From: Larkinella knui
Lineage (GTDB): Bacteria; Bacteroidota; Bacteroidia; Cytophagales; Spirosomataceae
Assembly (NCBI RefSeq): GCF_003858645.1
Contig: NZ_RQJP01000005.1
Coordinates: forward strand, 372,001-436,000
DNA: 64,000 nucleotides
Direction: 5' to 3'
The notes beneath the pieces were generated by a model that searched no databases, had not been told where the DNA came from, and saw nothing but the letters and a program-made list of their open reading frames with translations. Positions 50,691 through 58,654 of the stretch are shown one piece after another; position 1 is the stretch's first letter; every line of letters begins with the position of its first letter. The position numbers were made by a program, and so were the translations under genes.

Positions 50691-52028
50691 ATGAACTGCT
50701 CCTTCATCAACCGTCTTCTTATTTTTGTCATACCGACTCTGCTGGGTGCCTGCACCAGCGTGGGGCCGGGCAAATTATTTCGATCCGTATCACCGCATGA
50801 GCAATATGCCCAGTCACTGCGGGACGCGCGGCTGGAACAAACGGCGCTGGGTACCGACTGGCTGGCTACGGCCAACCGGGCCTTGAAAGATTCCGTTCTC
50901 ATTGCGGTTCCGTATCGGGAAAGCGGCTACTTCTCATCCAACCGCCCTTTTGCCATTGGGTATCGCCTGAATGGGCAGCGGGGTGATAAATTCATTATTA
51001 AAGTCGATGTGCAGGGCGAACGGCCGGTTCAGGTATTTATCGATATTTTTGAACTGAACGAACGGAACCAGGACCCCGACCGCTTGATTTCGGCGAAGGC
51101 CGATACCAATCAGCTGGAAGTGGAAATTCGGCGGACCCGAACTCACCTGGTTAGAATTCAGCCCGAATTACTGCGCAGTGGCCGTTATACGGTTTCCATT
51201 ACCCGTGAGCCGGTATTGAGCTTTCCGGTTACCGGACGCGACAGCCGCCAGATTAGCAGTTATTTTGGCGTCCCACGCGACGCGGGTCGTCGTCGGCACG
51301 AAGGGATCGACATTTTTGCCCCCCGGGGCACGCCCGCCGTTGCTGCTTCCGAAGGTTATATTTCCGGGGTCGGAACCAATAATCTGGGCGGTAATGTGGT
51401 CTATCTGTCGGATTCCCGCCGAAATCAAACCTTGTATTATGCGCATTTGGATTCGCAGGCGGTTCAGCAGGGGCAACGGGTTTCGGTGGGCGATACGGTA
51501 GGCTTTGTCGGGAACACCGGTAACGCCCGGACAACCAGCCCGCATCTGCATTTCGGCATTTACAGTTTCAACACCGGAGCGGTTGATCCCCTGCCTTTTG
51601 TCCGGCGCGGAACCGGTCCGGCCCGCCAAAGCCTGATTGAATCCGAAACGCTTGGCGACTCTGTCCGAATTTCGGCTGCCCGGACGCTGGTTCGTCAGTC
51701 TCCCACTGGCGACGCGCCTATTCTGCGCACGTTACCGCGTTCGTCCGCCTTCACCGTTGCGGGCGGAACGGCCACCTGGCTGCGAATCGAATTGCCGGAT
51801 GGCCTAACGGGTTATGTTTCCAGCAGTAGCGTTGAACCAGCGCGCCGGGCGTTGCGCCGGGCTCCCTTGCCCGCCAGCACGGACTTGCTGGATGCCGCCA
51901 GCAGCCGGGCTGCTGTAATCGAGACCTTACCGGCCGGAACGGTTGTTGAGGTTCTGGGCGTATTCGGATCGTATCAGCTCGTGCGGTATACGGCCAGGCT
52001 AACAGGATGGTTGTCACAAACGCCCTAA
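50691..52028 (+). CDS. M23 peptidase lipoprotein with SH3 repeats
   Basis: A 445-residue lipoprotein (IPTLLGACTSVGPG, Cys21). A beta-rich N-terminal part is followed by an M23/LytM domain around residues 185-300: SSYFGVPRDAGRRRHEGIDIFAPRGTPAVAASEG (first His-x8-Asp), LYYAHLDSQAVQQGQRVSVGDTVGFVGNTGNARTTSPHLHFGIY with the HxH. The C-terminus has two SH3-like repeats (VRISAARTLVRQSPTGDAPILRTLP and LLDAASSRAAVIETLPAGTVVEVLG). It cleaves or binds peptidoglycan cross-links; all four zinc-site positions are present. Confidence 0.92.
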   Translation: MNCSFINRLLIFVIPTLLGACTSVGPGKLFRSVSPHEQYAQSLRDARLEQTALGTDWLATANRALKDSVLIAVPYRESGYFSSNRPFAIGYRLNGQRGDKFIIKVDVQGERPVQVFIDIFELNERNQDPDRLISAKADTNQLEVEIRRTRTHLVRIQPELLRSGRYTVSITREPVLSFPVTGRDSRQISSYFGVPRDAGRRRHEGIDIFAPRGTPAVAASEGYISGVGTNNLGGNVVYLSDSRRNQTLYYAHLDSQAVQQGQRVSVGDTVGFVGNTGNARTTSPHLHFGIYSFNTGAVDPLPFVRRGTGPARQSLIESETLGDSVRISAARTLVRQSPTGDAPILRTLPRSSAFTVAGGTATWLRIELPDGLTGYVSSSSVEPARRALRRAPLPASTDLLDAASSRAAVIETLPAGTVVEVLGVFGSYQLVRYTARLTGWLSQTP

Positions 52029-52037
52029 AAACAAAAA

Positions 52038-52063
52038 CCGCTCACTTCGTTGGAAGCAAGCGG
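52038..52063 (-). terminator. Terminator between M23 and DUF4136 genes
   Basis: CCGCT-CA-CTTC-GTTG-GAAG-CA-AGCGG, with a T-rich tract on the minus strand. It ends the DUF4136 transcript and may slow plus-strand readthrough. Confidence 0.65.
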
Positions 52064-52113
52064 CTGTCTATAAAGTCGTCGCGTCTCCAGGACCTGACGG
52101 CTTTAAAATTAAC

Positions 52114-52689
52114 TTATTTCTCTTTTACCGAGCTGTAATCAGAACCGGCGCTTTCGGGCAGCTGTTTCATGATGCTTTCCACCGTGGTCCGGTAAGCCAC
52201 ATCACGACTGCGTTCTTTTTTGCTCTGGTTCAACTGACCCGATGCCCAGCCCTGCCAGATGATGTCGTTGGTACGGGAATCATAGACATTGACAACCACG
52301 CGGTTTTCTTCATACTGGCGGGTGTATACATTGTTATAACCGGGGTTATACCACATCGCATACGGCGACCACATGTTGTTGGACTGAACTTGCTGACGGT
52401 CTTTCGAGTCGGAGAAAAACCGGATCACCAGGTCGGCTTCTCCACCCACAACCGGTTTGTAACCCTTCGCCCGCATCGACTTTTCGATTTCGTCGGCAAT
52501 CCGGCGTTGGTTCAGGTTACTGCCCGCAATGGGGTCCGCATTACGGCGTTGGTCGGCTTCAACCCGGAAGGTGCTGAACTGGCGAACATTTACTTTTGGG
52601 TCATAGTCATATTTGACATTCACGGATGGCGAACAACTTGCCAACAGACCCAACATGAACAGACTGGCAATTATGCTCTTGATATTCAT
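52114..52689 (-). CDS. DUF4136 lipoprotein
   Basis: A 191-residue lipoprotein (LFMLGLLASCSPSV, Cys19) with the DUF4136 layout: VKYDYDPKVNVRQFSTFRVEA, LNQRRIADEIEKSMRAKGYKPV, ADLVIRFF, VVVNVYDSRTNDIIWQGWASGQL. A periplasmic family of unknown function common in Bacteroidota and Proteobacteria. Monocistronic. Confidence 0.92.
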   Translation of the reverse strand: MNIKSIIASLFMLGLLASCSPSVNVKYDYDPKVNVRQFSTFRVEADQRRNADPIAGSNLNQRRIADEIEKSMRAKGYKPVVGGEADLVIRFFSDSKDRQQVQSNNMWSPYAMWYNPGYNNVYTRQYEENRVVVNVYDSRTNDIIWQGWASGQLNQSKKERSRDVAYRTTVESIMKQLPESAGSDYSSVKEK

Positions 52690-52923
52690 AGGTTGTTTGC
52701 GAATAAGGTTAATAGTAACGAGTCCAAGATTTAAGTGAACTACTTGTTAACGCTTACTGATTTCTCATTAGTATTTAGTCAGATAAATAACTAATTTTCA
52801 ACCAAGATAGTTCGTCTATTTTACACCAATTTTTAGTCTGAAATCTTACTGTAGTTCTACCGTAACCTCTTTATAGTAAGCTGGTTATAGAATGTGCTGG
52901 TTCCGGTAACCAACCCCAAAAAA

Positions 52924-52952
52924 AACCATCCGCCCAAGGAAGACGGATGGTT
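52924..52952. terminator. Terminator of the YceI gene
   Basis: AACCATCCG (52924-52932) and CGGATGGTT (52944-52952), 11-nt loop, with A/T runs on both sides; 22 bp beyond the YceI stop codon on the minus strand. Confidence 0.8.
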
Positions 52953-52973
52953 AAAAATAGTTAAAAAAAACGG

Positions 52974-53519
52974 TTACTGGTGTGCTACCTGAACATCGAG
53001 AATCAGCTTCACATCATCACTGACCACAACGCCACCGGCTTCGGTAACGGCATCCCAGGATAAGCCATATTCTTTCCGCTTGATCGTACCGGTAATTTCG
53101 AACCCGGCTTTGGTATTGCCGTAGAAATCGCCCATTTGCCCGCCGTGTTCTGCTTTCAGCGTGATGGGTTTCGTCGTGCCGCGAATGGTCAGATCACCCA
53201 TGATCTCGTACGTATCATCGCCGGTTTTTTTAACGGAAGTTGATACGAACGTCAGTTGCGGGTGGTTTTCAGCATCGAAGAAATCGGCTGATTTCAAGTG
53301 ACCGTCGCGTTGTTCGTTGCCCGTTGTGATGCTGTCGATGTCGGCTGAGAAAGAAACCGATGCGTTTTCGAAGTCGTTGCCAACGGTTTCAACTTTACCT
53401 TCGAACGAGTTGAATTTGCCGGTTACGTTCGACACCATCAGGTGACGTACTTTAAATTGAATTTCGGAGTGAGATGGATCAATGGTCCATACGATGGTTT
53501 CGGGAGCAGCAGTTGCCAT
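52974..53519 (-). CDS. YceI family protein
   Basis: A 181-residue lipocalin-like YceI protein: ETIVWTIDPSHSEIQFKVRHLMVSNVTGKFNSFEGKVE, FENASVSFSADIDSITTGNEQRDGHLKSADFFDAENHPQLTFVS, GDLTIRGTTKPITLKAEHGG. The barrel binds isoprenoids or amphiphilic ligands. Here it has no signal peptide, so it may be cytoplasmic, unlike the E. coli protein. Confidence 0.94.
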   Translation of the reverse strand: MATAAPETIVWTIDPSHSEIQFKVRHLMVSNVTGKFNSFEGKVETVGNDFENASVSFSADIDSITTGNEQRDGHLKSADFFDAENHPQLTFVSTSVKKTGDDTYEIMGDLTIRGTTKPITLKAEHGGQMGDFYGNTKAGFEITGTIKRKEYGLSWDAVTEAGGVVVSDDVKLILDVQVAHQ

Positions 53520-53679
53520 GATTGTCTTTTTATTTTTGGTTAATAATGTAGTGACATTTAATGTTAATACATTTAATCTATGGAAAATGTTTCAAGATCC
53601 CTGATTTTTTTTGAAAAAGAATACATTTTCGAAAATCAATCCCTGAAAATACGCTATAATTTCTGGAAAAGGCTGATTA

Positions 53680-53916
53680 TCAGCCGAAAATTAGATCAAG
53701 TACCGCGCCCAGATTATCTTTTCCCTGAAGAATTTCCAGGTTATAGAATTCGGTATAACGGCAGCTCGCACACGAACAGGCTATAAATACGTTGTGCTCA
53801 ATGTCGAAAATGCGGGACAGCCCGGTGCCGGTGGTAGCAATCCGTTCGATAGATACTTCCTGGTTCCGGCATTTGGCACAGGCATACCGGCTGGCAATTT
53901 CGTGTTCAAGGTCCAT
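53680..53916 (-). CDS. Small zinc-ribbon protein
   Basis: A 78-residue protein with two CxxC-type pairs (YACAKCRNQEV and CSCASCRYTEFY) separated by IATTGTGLSRIFDIEHNVFIA. Small zinc-ribbon proteins of this layout are widespread and annotated as nucleic-acid-binding; function is unproved. It lies 27 bp upstream of the membrane protein gene's end on the same strand, so the two may form an operon. Confidence 0.8.
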   Translation of the reverse strand: MDLEHEIASRYACAKCRNQEVSIERIATTGTGLSRIFDIEHNVFIACSCASCRYTEFYNLEILQGKDNLGAVLDLIFG

Positions 53917-53943
53917 AGGAACTGTTGAAAACAGCGAAGCCGC

Positions 53944-54636
53944 TTATGGGCTGGTCTCTGACTGAGCAAGCAAATTTAACCGATACCGGAGCGTCAGTCC
54001 GGGGGGAATAATGGCGCCCTCGTGGGCTGTAGGAGCGGCCCACCCCGACCAGTCCGTCGAGTGAGAAGGACGGTAAGGCAAATCCAGCTCAAAGTAACTT
54101 TTCTTGTAGTCAACCGTCGACCAGATGGCCCAGTGGTAGACCGTATGGACCGTTATTTCCCACGGTAGAACCACAAAACCGCCTTCGTGCCGAACCTGGT
54201 CCCAATGAAAGCGATCAAAATCACCCCCGGTAAAAGAAAGGGCAACGGCTTCCTTCAGCGGACGACCGTTCAGCAGCGATTTGTCAATCCGTATTTCGGC
54301 ATCTAAAACAGCCCGCTTTCCGTGGTAGTCCAGCGTGTGTGGTTCATTCCAGGCAAATACAACCCAGGCCAGGCACCAGCCTGCCATCATGAGTCCCGTA
54401 ATCATCTGGGTGGGTCGCAGATACCCTCGTCCCGAAAAAAACCAGGCCAGGCTGCCAATCAGGATAAAACTACCTAGGGCAATGCCAGCACCCAGGGAAA
54501 GGCTCCCGGAAAAGTCCAGGTCAGCACCCCGCAAAAACCACCGTTTGATGGCGGGGATCAACCACCGAATAGCCACTATGAAAAACAGCGGGGCCGCACA
54601 AAGCGCAGCAGCCAATACGGTCAGAAAACGTTCCAT
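53944..54636 (-). CDS. Hypothetical membrane protein
   Basis: A 230-residue protein with three hydrophobic segments in the first 115 residues (FLTVLAAALCAAPLFFIVAIRWL, LGAGIALGSFILIGSLAWFF, ITGLMMAGWCLAWVVFAW) and a soluble beta-rich C-terminus (RAVLDAEIRIDKSLLNGRPLKEAV, EGAIIPPGLTLRYRLNLLAQ). Family not recognised. Upstream of a zinc-ribbon gene and downstream of the atp genes, on the same strand, but the atpG terminator separates it from them. Confidence 0.7.
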   Translation of the reverse strand: MERFLTVLAAALCAAPLFFIVAIRWLIPAIKRWFLRGADLDFSGSLSLGAGIALGSFILIGSLAWFFSGRGYLRPTQMITGLMMAGWCLAWVVFAWNEPHTLDYHGKRAVLDAEIRIDKSLLNGRPLKEAVALSFTGGDFDRFHWDQVRHEGGFVVLPWEITVHTVYHWAIWSTVDYKKSYFELDLPYRPSHSTDWSGWAAPTAHEGAIIPPGLTLRYRLNLLAQSETSP

Positions 54637-54660
54637 TCGGTAGGGTTGAATTCCAAAAAG

Positions 54661-54691
54661 AAAACCCGTTGCGAATCAGGCAACGGGTTTT
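54661..54691. terminator. Intrinsic terminator after atpG
   Basis: AAAACCCGTTGC (54661-54672) and GCAACGGGTTTT (54680-54691), 7-nt loop, 21 bp beyond the atpG stop codon on the minus strand. Confidence 0.9.
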
Positions 54692-54712
54692 CGGTCATGA
54701 ACTGGAGAATCG

Positions 54713-55600
54713 TTATTGTTGCGCCAGTGCTTCGGCTCCACCCACGATTTCGAGGATTTCTTTGGTAATGGCGGCCTGACGGGTCCGGTTATACACCAGC
54801 TTCAGTTCTTTGAGAAGTTCACCGGCATTTTCAGTGGCCTTGTCCATGGCCGTCATCCGCGCACCGTGTTCCGATGCGTTGGATTCCAGAACGGCTTTGT
54901 ACAACTGGATTTTCAGCGTCTTGGGAATCAGTTCCGTAATAATTTCTTCTTCCGAAGGCTCAAATAGGTAGTTGACGTTCGTTGTCTTGGTGGCCGAGTG
55001 CGTTGGTGCCGAAACGATGGGCAGAAATTGCTCGGAGCGGATAATCTGCGTCGCTACGTTTTTAAACTCATTGAAGACTATTTCTACCTGATCGTACTGA
55101 CCAGCCGTGAAAGCATTCATGACGTCTTCGGCAGCCGCCCGAACTTTGGCAAAACTTAGCGACAAAAATGTATCGACAAAGGTGGTATTTACTTTATAAC
55201 CCCGGCGGAGAAATGCTTCCGCACCCCGTTTGCCTATGGCCATAATTTCAACGTTACCCCGGCGGTTCTGCTCGGGATAGCGCTCATTGATCAGGACAAG
55301 AGCCTCCTTGACGACGTTGGTATTAAAAGCGCCGGCTAACCCCCGATCGGACGTTACAACGATCAGCAGCACCCGTTCGATCGGCCGGACCTGATTGTAG
55401 GGGCTATCGGCAGCGAGTTCAGCGCCAGCCGCCACCGTACTGAGCAATTCACTCAGCTTACGGGCGTAGGGCCGCATTTGGATGATGTTGTCCTGAGCCC
55501 GGCGCAGTTTGGCCGCAGCCACCATTTTCATGGCTTTCGTGATCTGCTGCGTCGAGATAATAGAGGTAATCCGGCTTCGTACTTCCTTTAGTGAGGCCAT
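54713..55600 (-). CDS. atpG: ATP synthase F1 gamma subunit
   Basis: A 295-residue gamma subunit forming the rotating central shaft: N-terminal MASLKEVRSRITSIISTQQITKAMKMVAAAKLRRAQ, the LLIVVTSDRGLAGAFNTNVVKE motif, and C-terminal LESNASEHGARMTAMDKATENAGELLKELKLVYNRTRQAAITKEILEIVGGAEAL. Complete. Preceded by atpA with a 137-bp gap, unusually long for this operon. Confidence 0.97.
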   Translation of the reverse strand: MASLKEVRSRITSIISTQQITKAMKMVAAAKLRRAQDNIIQMRPYARKLSELLSTVAAGAELAADSPYNQVRPIERVLLIVVTSDRGLAGAFNTNVVKEALVLINERYPEQNRRGNVEIMAIGKRGAEAFLRRGYKVNTTFVDTFLSLSFAKVRAAAEDVMNAFTAGQYDQVEIVFNEFKNVATQIIRSEQFLPIVSAPTHSATKTTNVNYLFEPSEEEIITELIPKTLKIQLYKAVLESNASEHGARMTAMDKATENAGELLKELKLVYNRTRQAAITKEILEIVGGAEALAQQ

Positions 55601-55631
55601 TGTTTTTAGTTGTAGAGATGTGGTTTTGGAA

Positions 55632-55698
55632 GGTTGGAGAAGGCACTGACCAGGACGGTTTCTATACCCGCGGTCCCGGACACGTCACTTCTCCAACC
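55632..55698. repeat. Inverted repeat in the atpA-atpG gap
   Basis: GGTTGGAGAAG (55632-55642) and CTTCTCCAACC (55688-55698) are perfect complements around a 45-nt loop, in the 137-bp gap between atpA and atpG. It could tune the ratio of alpha to gamma subunits or be a leftover small insertion. Confidence 0.7.
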
Positions 55699-55737
55699 CT
55701 CCAATTCCTGTACTCCTGAATTTGCAAACGCTAAACC

Positions 55738-57315
55738 TTATGCGAAACGAACGGCTAATTCGGTGGCAACTTTCTTGATAACGGCAATAATGCTGTCGTC
55801 CAGTTTACCGGCCCGGAGTTGATCGAGCGTATCCTGATGCTGCGTGGTCAACAGCATCGTGAATTCCGTTTCGAATTCCTTGACCCGGTTTACGGGTACT
55901 TTATCGAGAAACCCGTTGGTTGAGGCCAGAATGATGGCAACCTGGTGTTCCACCAATACCGGCGAATACTGCGGCTGTTTCAGAATTTCCTGATTCCGGC
56001 GACCCCGTTCGATGGTCAGTTTCGTCGATGCATCGAGATCCGAACCGAATTTGGCAAACGCTTCCAGTTCGCGGAACTGCGCCTGATCCAGTTTCAATGT
56101 ACCAGCCACTTTCTTCATCGACTTGATCTGGGCGTTACCACCCACGCGGGATACCGAAATACCCACGTTGATTGCCGGACGAATACCAGAGTTGAACAGG
56201 TTCGTTTCCAGGAAGATCTGGCCGTCGGTAATTGAAATTACGTTCGTCGGAATGTAGGCCGAGACGTCACCCGCCTGTGTTTCGATGATCGGCAGAGCCG
56301 TCAGCGAACCACCCCCTTTGACCTTACCGATCAGGGAAGGCGGCAGGTCGTTCATCGTTGCCGCAATGGCGTCATTGTTGATGATTTTGGCGGCCCGTTC
56401 CAGCAGGCGGCTGTGCAGGTAGAATACGTCACCCGGATAAGCTTCACGGCCCGGTGGGCGACGCAGCAACAGTGATACTTCGCGGTAGGCAACGGCCTGT
56501 TTAGACAAATCGTCGTAAACAACCAGCGCCGGACGACCCGTATCCCGGAAATATTCGCCGATAGCGGCCCCGGTAAAAGGCGCGAAGAACTGCATCGGTG
56601 AAGGATCGGCCGCGGGAGCGGCAACGATAACCGTGTAGTCCATGGCTCCGGCCCGGCGCAGGGTGGCTTCAACCTGCTTAACGGTCGACGCTTTCTGACC
56701 GCAGGCCACGTAAATACAGAATACCGGCTGACCTTTGTCGTAAAATTCTTTCTGGTTGATAATGGCGTCGATGGCCACGGCGGTTTTACCCGTCTGGCGG
56801 TCACCAATAATCAACTCACGCTGACCCCGACCGATGGGAATCATGGCGTCGATGGATTTGATACCGGTTTGCAGCGGTTCAGTAACCGGCTGGCGGAAAA
56901 TAACCCCCGGTGCTTTACGCTCCAGCGGCATGGCAAACGTTTCGCCAACAATGGGACCTAAACCGTCGATGGGAATACCCAGTGTATTAACAACCCGACC
57001 CAGAATACCTTCGCCAACGTTGACATAGGCAATCTGATTCGTACGCTTCACCGTAGCACCTTCTTTAATTTCGCTGTAGTCACCCAGCAATACGGTTCCG
57101 ACGTTGTCTTCTTCGAGGTTCAGGGCTAATGCCTGTAATCCGTTTTCAAATACCAGCAATTCACCGGCCTGGACCTTTGATAGTCCGTAAATGCGGGCTA
57201 CTCCGTCACCAATTTGCAACACCGTACCGATTTCCTCGAGTTCGGCGGTGGTTCTGGAGTTCGATAGCTGTTCCCGGAGAATGGCCGAAACCTCGTCGGG
57301 TCTAACTGATACCAT
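55738..57315 (-). CDS. atpA: ATP synthase F1 alpha subunit
   Basis: A 525-residue alpha subunit: [14 protein letters not shown] start, [38 protein letters not shown], Walker [16 protein letters not shown] (near residue 170), [90 protein letters not shown]. Complete. atpH/atpF/atpE/atpB would normally precede it and are absent; upstream is a divergent FKBP gene. Confidence 0.97.
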   Translation of the reverse strand: MVSVRPDEVSAILREQLSNSRTTAELEEIGTVLQIGDGVARIYGLSKVQAGELLVFENGLQALALNLEEDNVGTVLLGDYSEIKEGATVKRTNQIAYVNVGEGILGRVVNTLGIPIDGLGPIVGETFAMPLERKAPGVIFRQPVTEPLQTGIKSIDAMIPIGRGQRELIIGDRQTGKTAVAIDAIINQKEFYDKGQPVFCIYVACGQKASTVKQVEATLRRAGAMDYTVIVAAPAADPSPMQFFAPFTGAAIGEYFRDTGRPALVVYDDLSKQAVAYREVSLLLRRPPGREAYPGDVFYLHSRLLERAAKIINNDAIAATMNDLPPSLIGKVKGGGSLTALPIIETQAGDVSAYIPTNVISITDGQIFLETNLFNSGIRPAINVGISVSRVGGNAQIKSMKKVAGTLKLDQAQFRELEAFAKFGSDLDASTKLTIERGRRNQEILKQPQYSPVLVEHQVAIILASTNGFLDKVPVNRVKEFETEFTMLLTTQHQDTLDQLRAGKLDDSIIAVIKKVATELAVRFA

Positions 57316-57767
57316 ATGAGTGGAAAAATCGTTTTATGATGGTTCTAAGAATTCGGGTGCAAAGTTACGCACTAAATTTCACTAAAACAGACGTTATCAA
57401 GAAAATTCGTCGCCGAAGTTTATACTTTTCTAAGAATTGAGTCGGCGAAATTTGATCAGGCTGATCAGGGCGGTTTTAATCGCATTTTAACCGTACCTTC
57501 CGGGCGCCAAAAAAAATACTGATTATTTATCTCCGCTTATTGAGTATCTCCGCATTTGTTCTTTAATTTAGTGAGTTCGGAGAAATTCATACCCGAAAAC
57601 CGGTCGCCTTCATCGGCAGAAGTACCCGCAGGGAGGTCCACCGGCCCTTGCTCACTACCATTCATCAATAATTTGTTTTATTAAATCCTACTATTACCAA
57701 ACTTTTGACCTGCATCTTTACGTTTTCAGCATAAGCACATTTTGAATACAACTTTTGTCTCTTACAC
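57316..57767. other. Divergent spacer atpA / FKBP
   Basis: A 452-bp gap with no gene. The atpA side has a -7 element at 57360-57367. The FKBP side is AT-rich (57660-57760) with no exact TAnnTTTG. The middle (57420-57600) shows nothing recognisable. Confidence 0.6.
57360..57367 (-). promoter_or_regulatory. -7 promoter element of atpAG
   Basis: TAACTTTG followed by C on the minus strand, an exact TAnnTTTGC, about 45 bp before the atpA ATG, with a T-rich (TGTTTT) region about 18 bp upstream. Confidence 0.55.
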
Positions 57768-58505
57768 ATGACGATTAAACAATGGACTTTAGCCGGCCTG
57801 CTGTCGGCTGTACTGGTATCGGGTCAAGTACTGGCTCAAACGAAAAAACCGGTTGCCAAACCCAAAGCTCCGGCCGCTGCCTCAGCTTCTTCTCCACTTA
57901 AATTAAACAATGCCATCGACTCCGTTAGTTATAGCATTGGGGTAAATGTCGGACTAGGGCTGAAACAGCAGAACCTCGGCAATGCCAACATCAAAGCCAT
58001 TACGAAAGCGTTGCAGGATGCACTTCAATCGCAGAATATGCAGATTGCTCCCGAACAGGCCAACCAGATCATCGGCGCATTTTTCCAGCGGGAACGGTCG
58101 GCCAAAGCCGATGCCAACAAAAAGATTGGCGAACAGTTTTTATTAGAAAATAAAAAGAAACCCGGCATCACCACAACCGCCAGCGGGTTGCAGTATGAAG
58201 TGGTTAAGGCAGGAACCGGGCCAAAACCAATGACCACCGACACGGTGAAAGCCCATTATACCGGGCGATTGCTCGATGGAACGGTTTTTGACAGTTCCGT
58301 TGAACGGGGGCAACCCCTTGAAATACCGGTCAACCAGGTGATTCAGGGCTGGAGCGAAGCTTTGCAACTGATGCCGGTCGGTTCCAAGTGGAAACTGTAT
58401 ATTCCCTCAACGCTGGCCTATGGCCCGCAGGGAACCGGCCCGCAGATCGGACCGAACTCAACACTCGTTTTTGATATTGAACTGCTGGAAATTGTGAAAA
58501 AATAA
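57768..58505 (+). CDS. FKBP-type peptidyl-prolyl isomerase
   Basis: A 245-residue exported isomerase: signal peptide (WTLAGLLSAVLVSGQVLAQ), FKBP_N helical dimerisation domain (NNAIDSVSYSIGVNVGLGLKQQNLGNANIKAITKALQDAL), then the catalytic FKBP domain (GLQYEVVKAGTGPKPMTTDTVKAHYTGRLLDGTVFDSSVERGQPLEIPVNQVIQGWSEALQLMPVGSKWKLYIPSTLAYG). Mip/FkpA architecture; assists folding of periplasmic and outer-membrane proteins. Followed 149 bp later by the tail-specific protease. Confidence 0.95.
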   Translation: MTIKQWTLAGLLSAVLVSGQVLAQTKKPVAKPKAPAAASASSPLKLNNAIDSVSYSIGVNVGLGLKQQNLGNANIKAITKALQDALQSQNMQIAPEQANQIIGAFFQRERSAKADANKKIGEQFLLENKKKPGITTTASGLQYEVVKAGTGPKPMTTDTVKAHYTGRLLDGTVFDSSVERGQPLEIPVNQVIQGWSEALQLMPVGSKWKLYIPSTLAYGPQGTGPQIGPNSTLVFDIELLEIVKK

Positions 58506-58654
58506 GTGAGTGGTTATCAACGGCTGGTTGAATGGTTAAAAATTGTTAAACGGCTAAAATTAGCGAGCCATTTTAACCATTTAATCCGCCGTTCGTTGTT
58601 AACCATGTAAGTTGAGAGTGAGAGTGGTGCTACATTAATCATAGAAAGGGGAAC

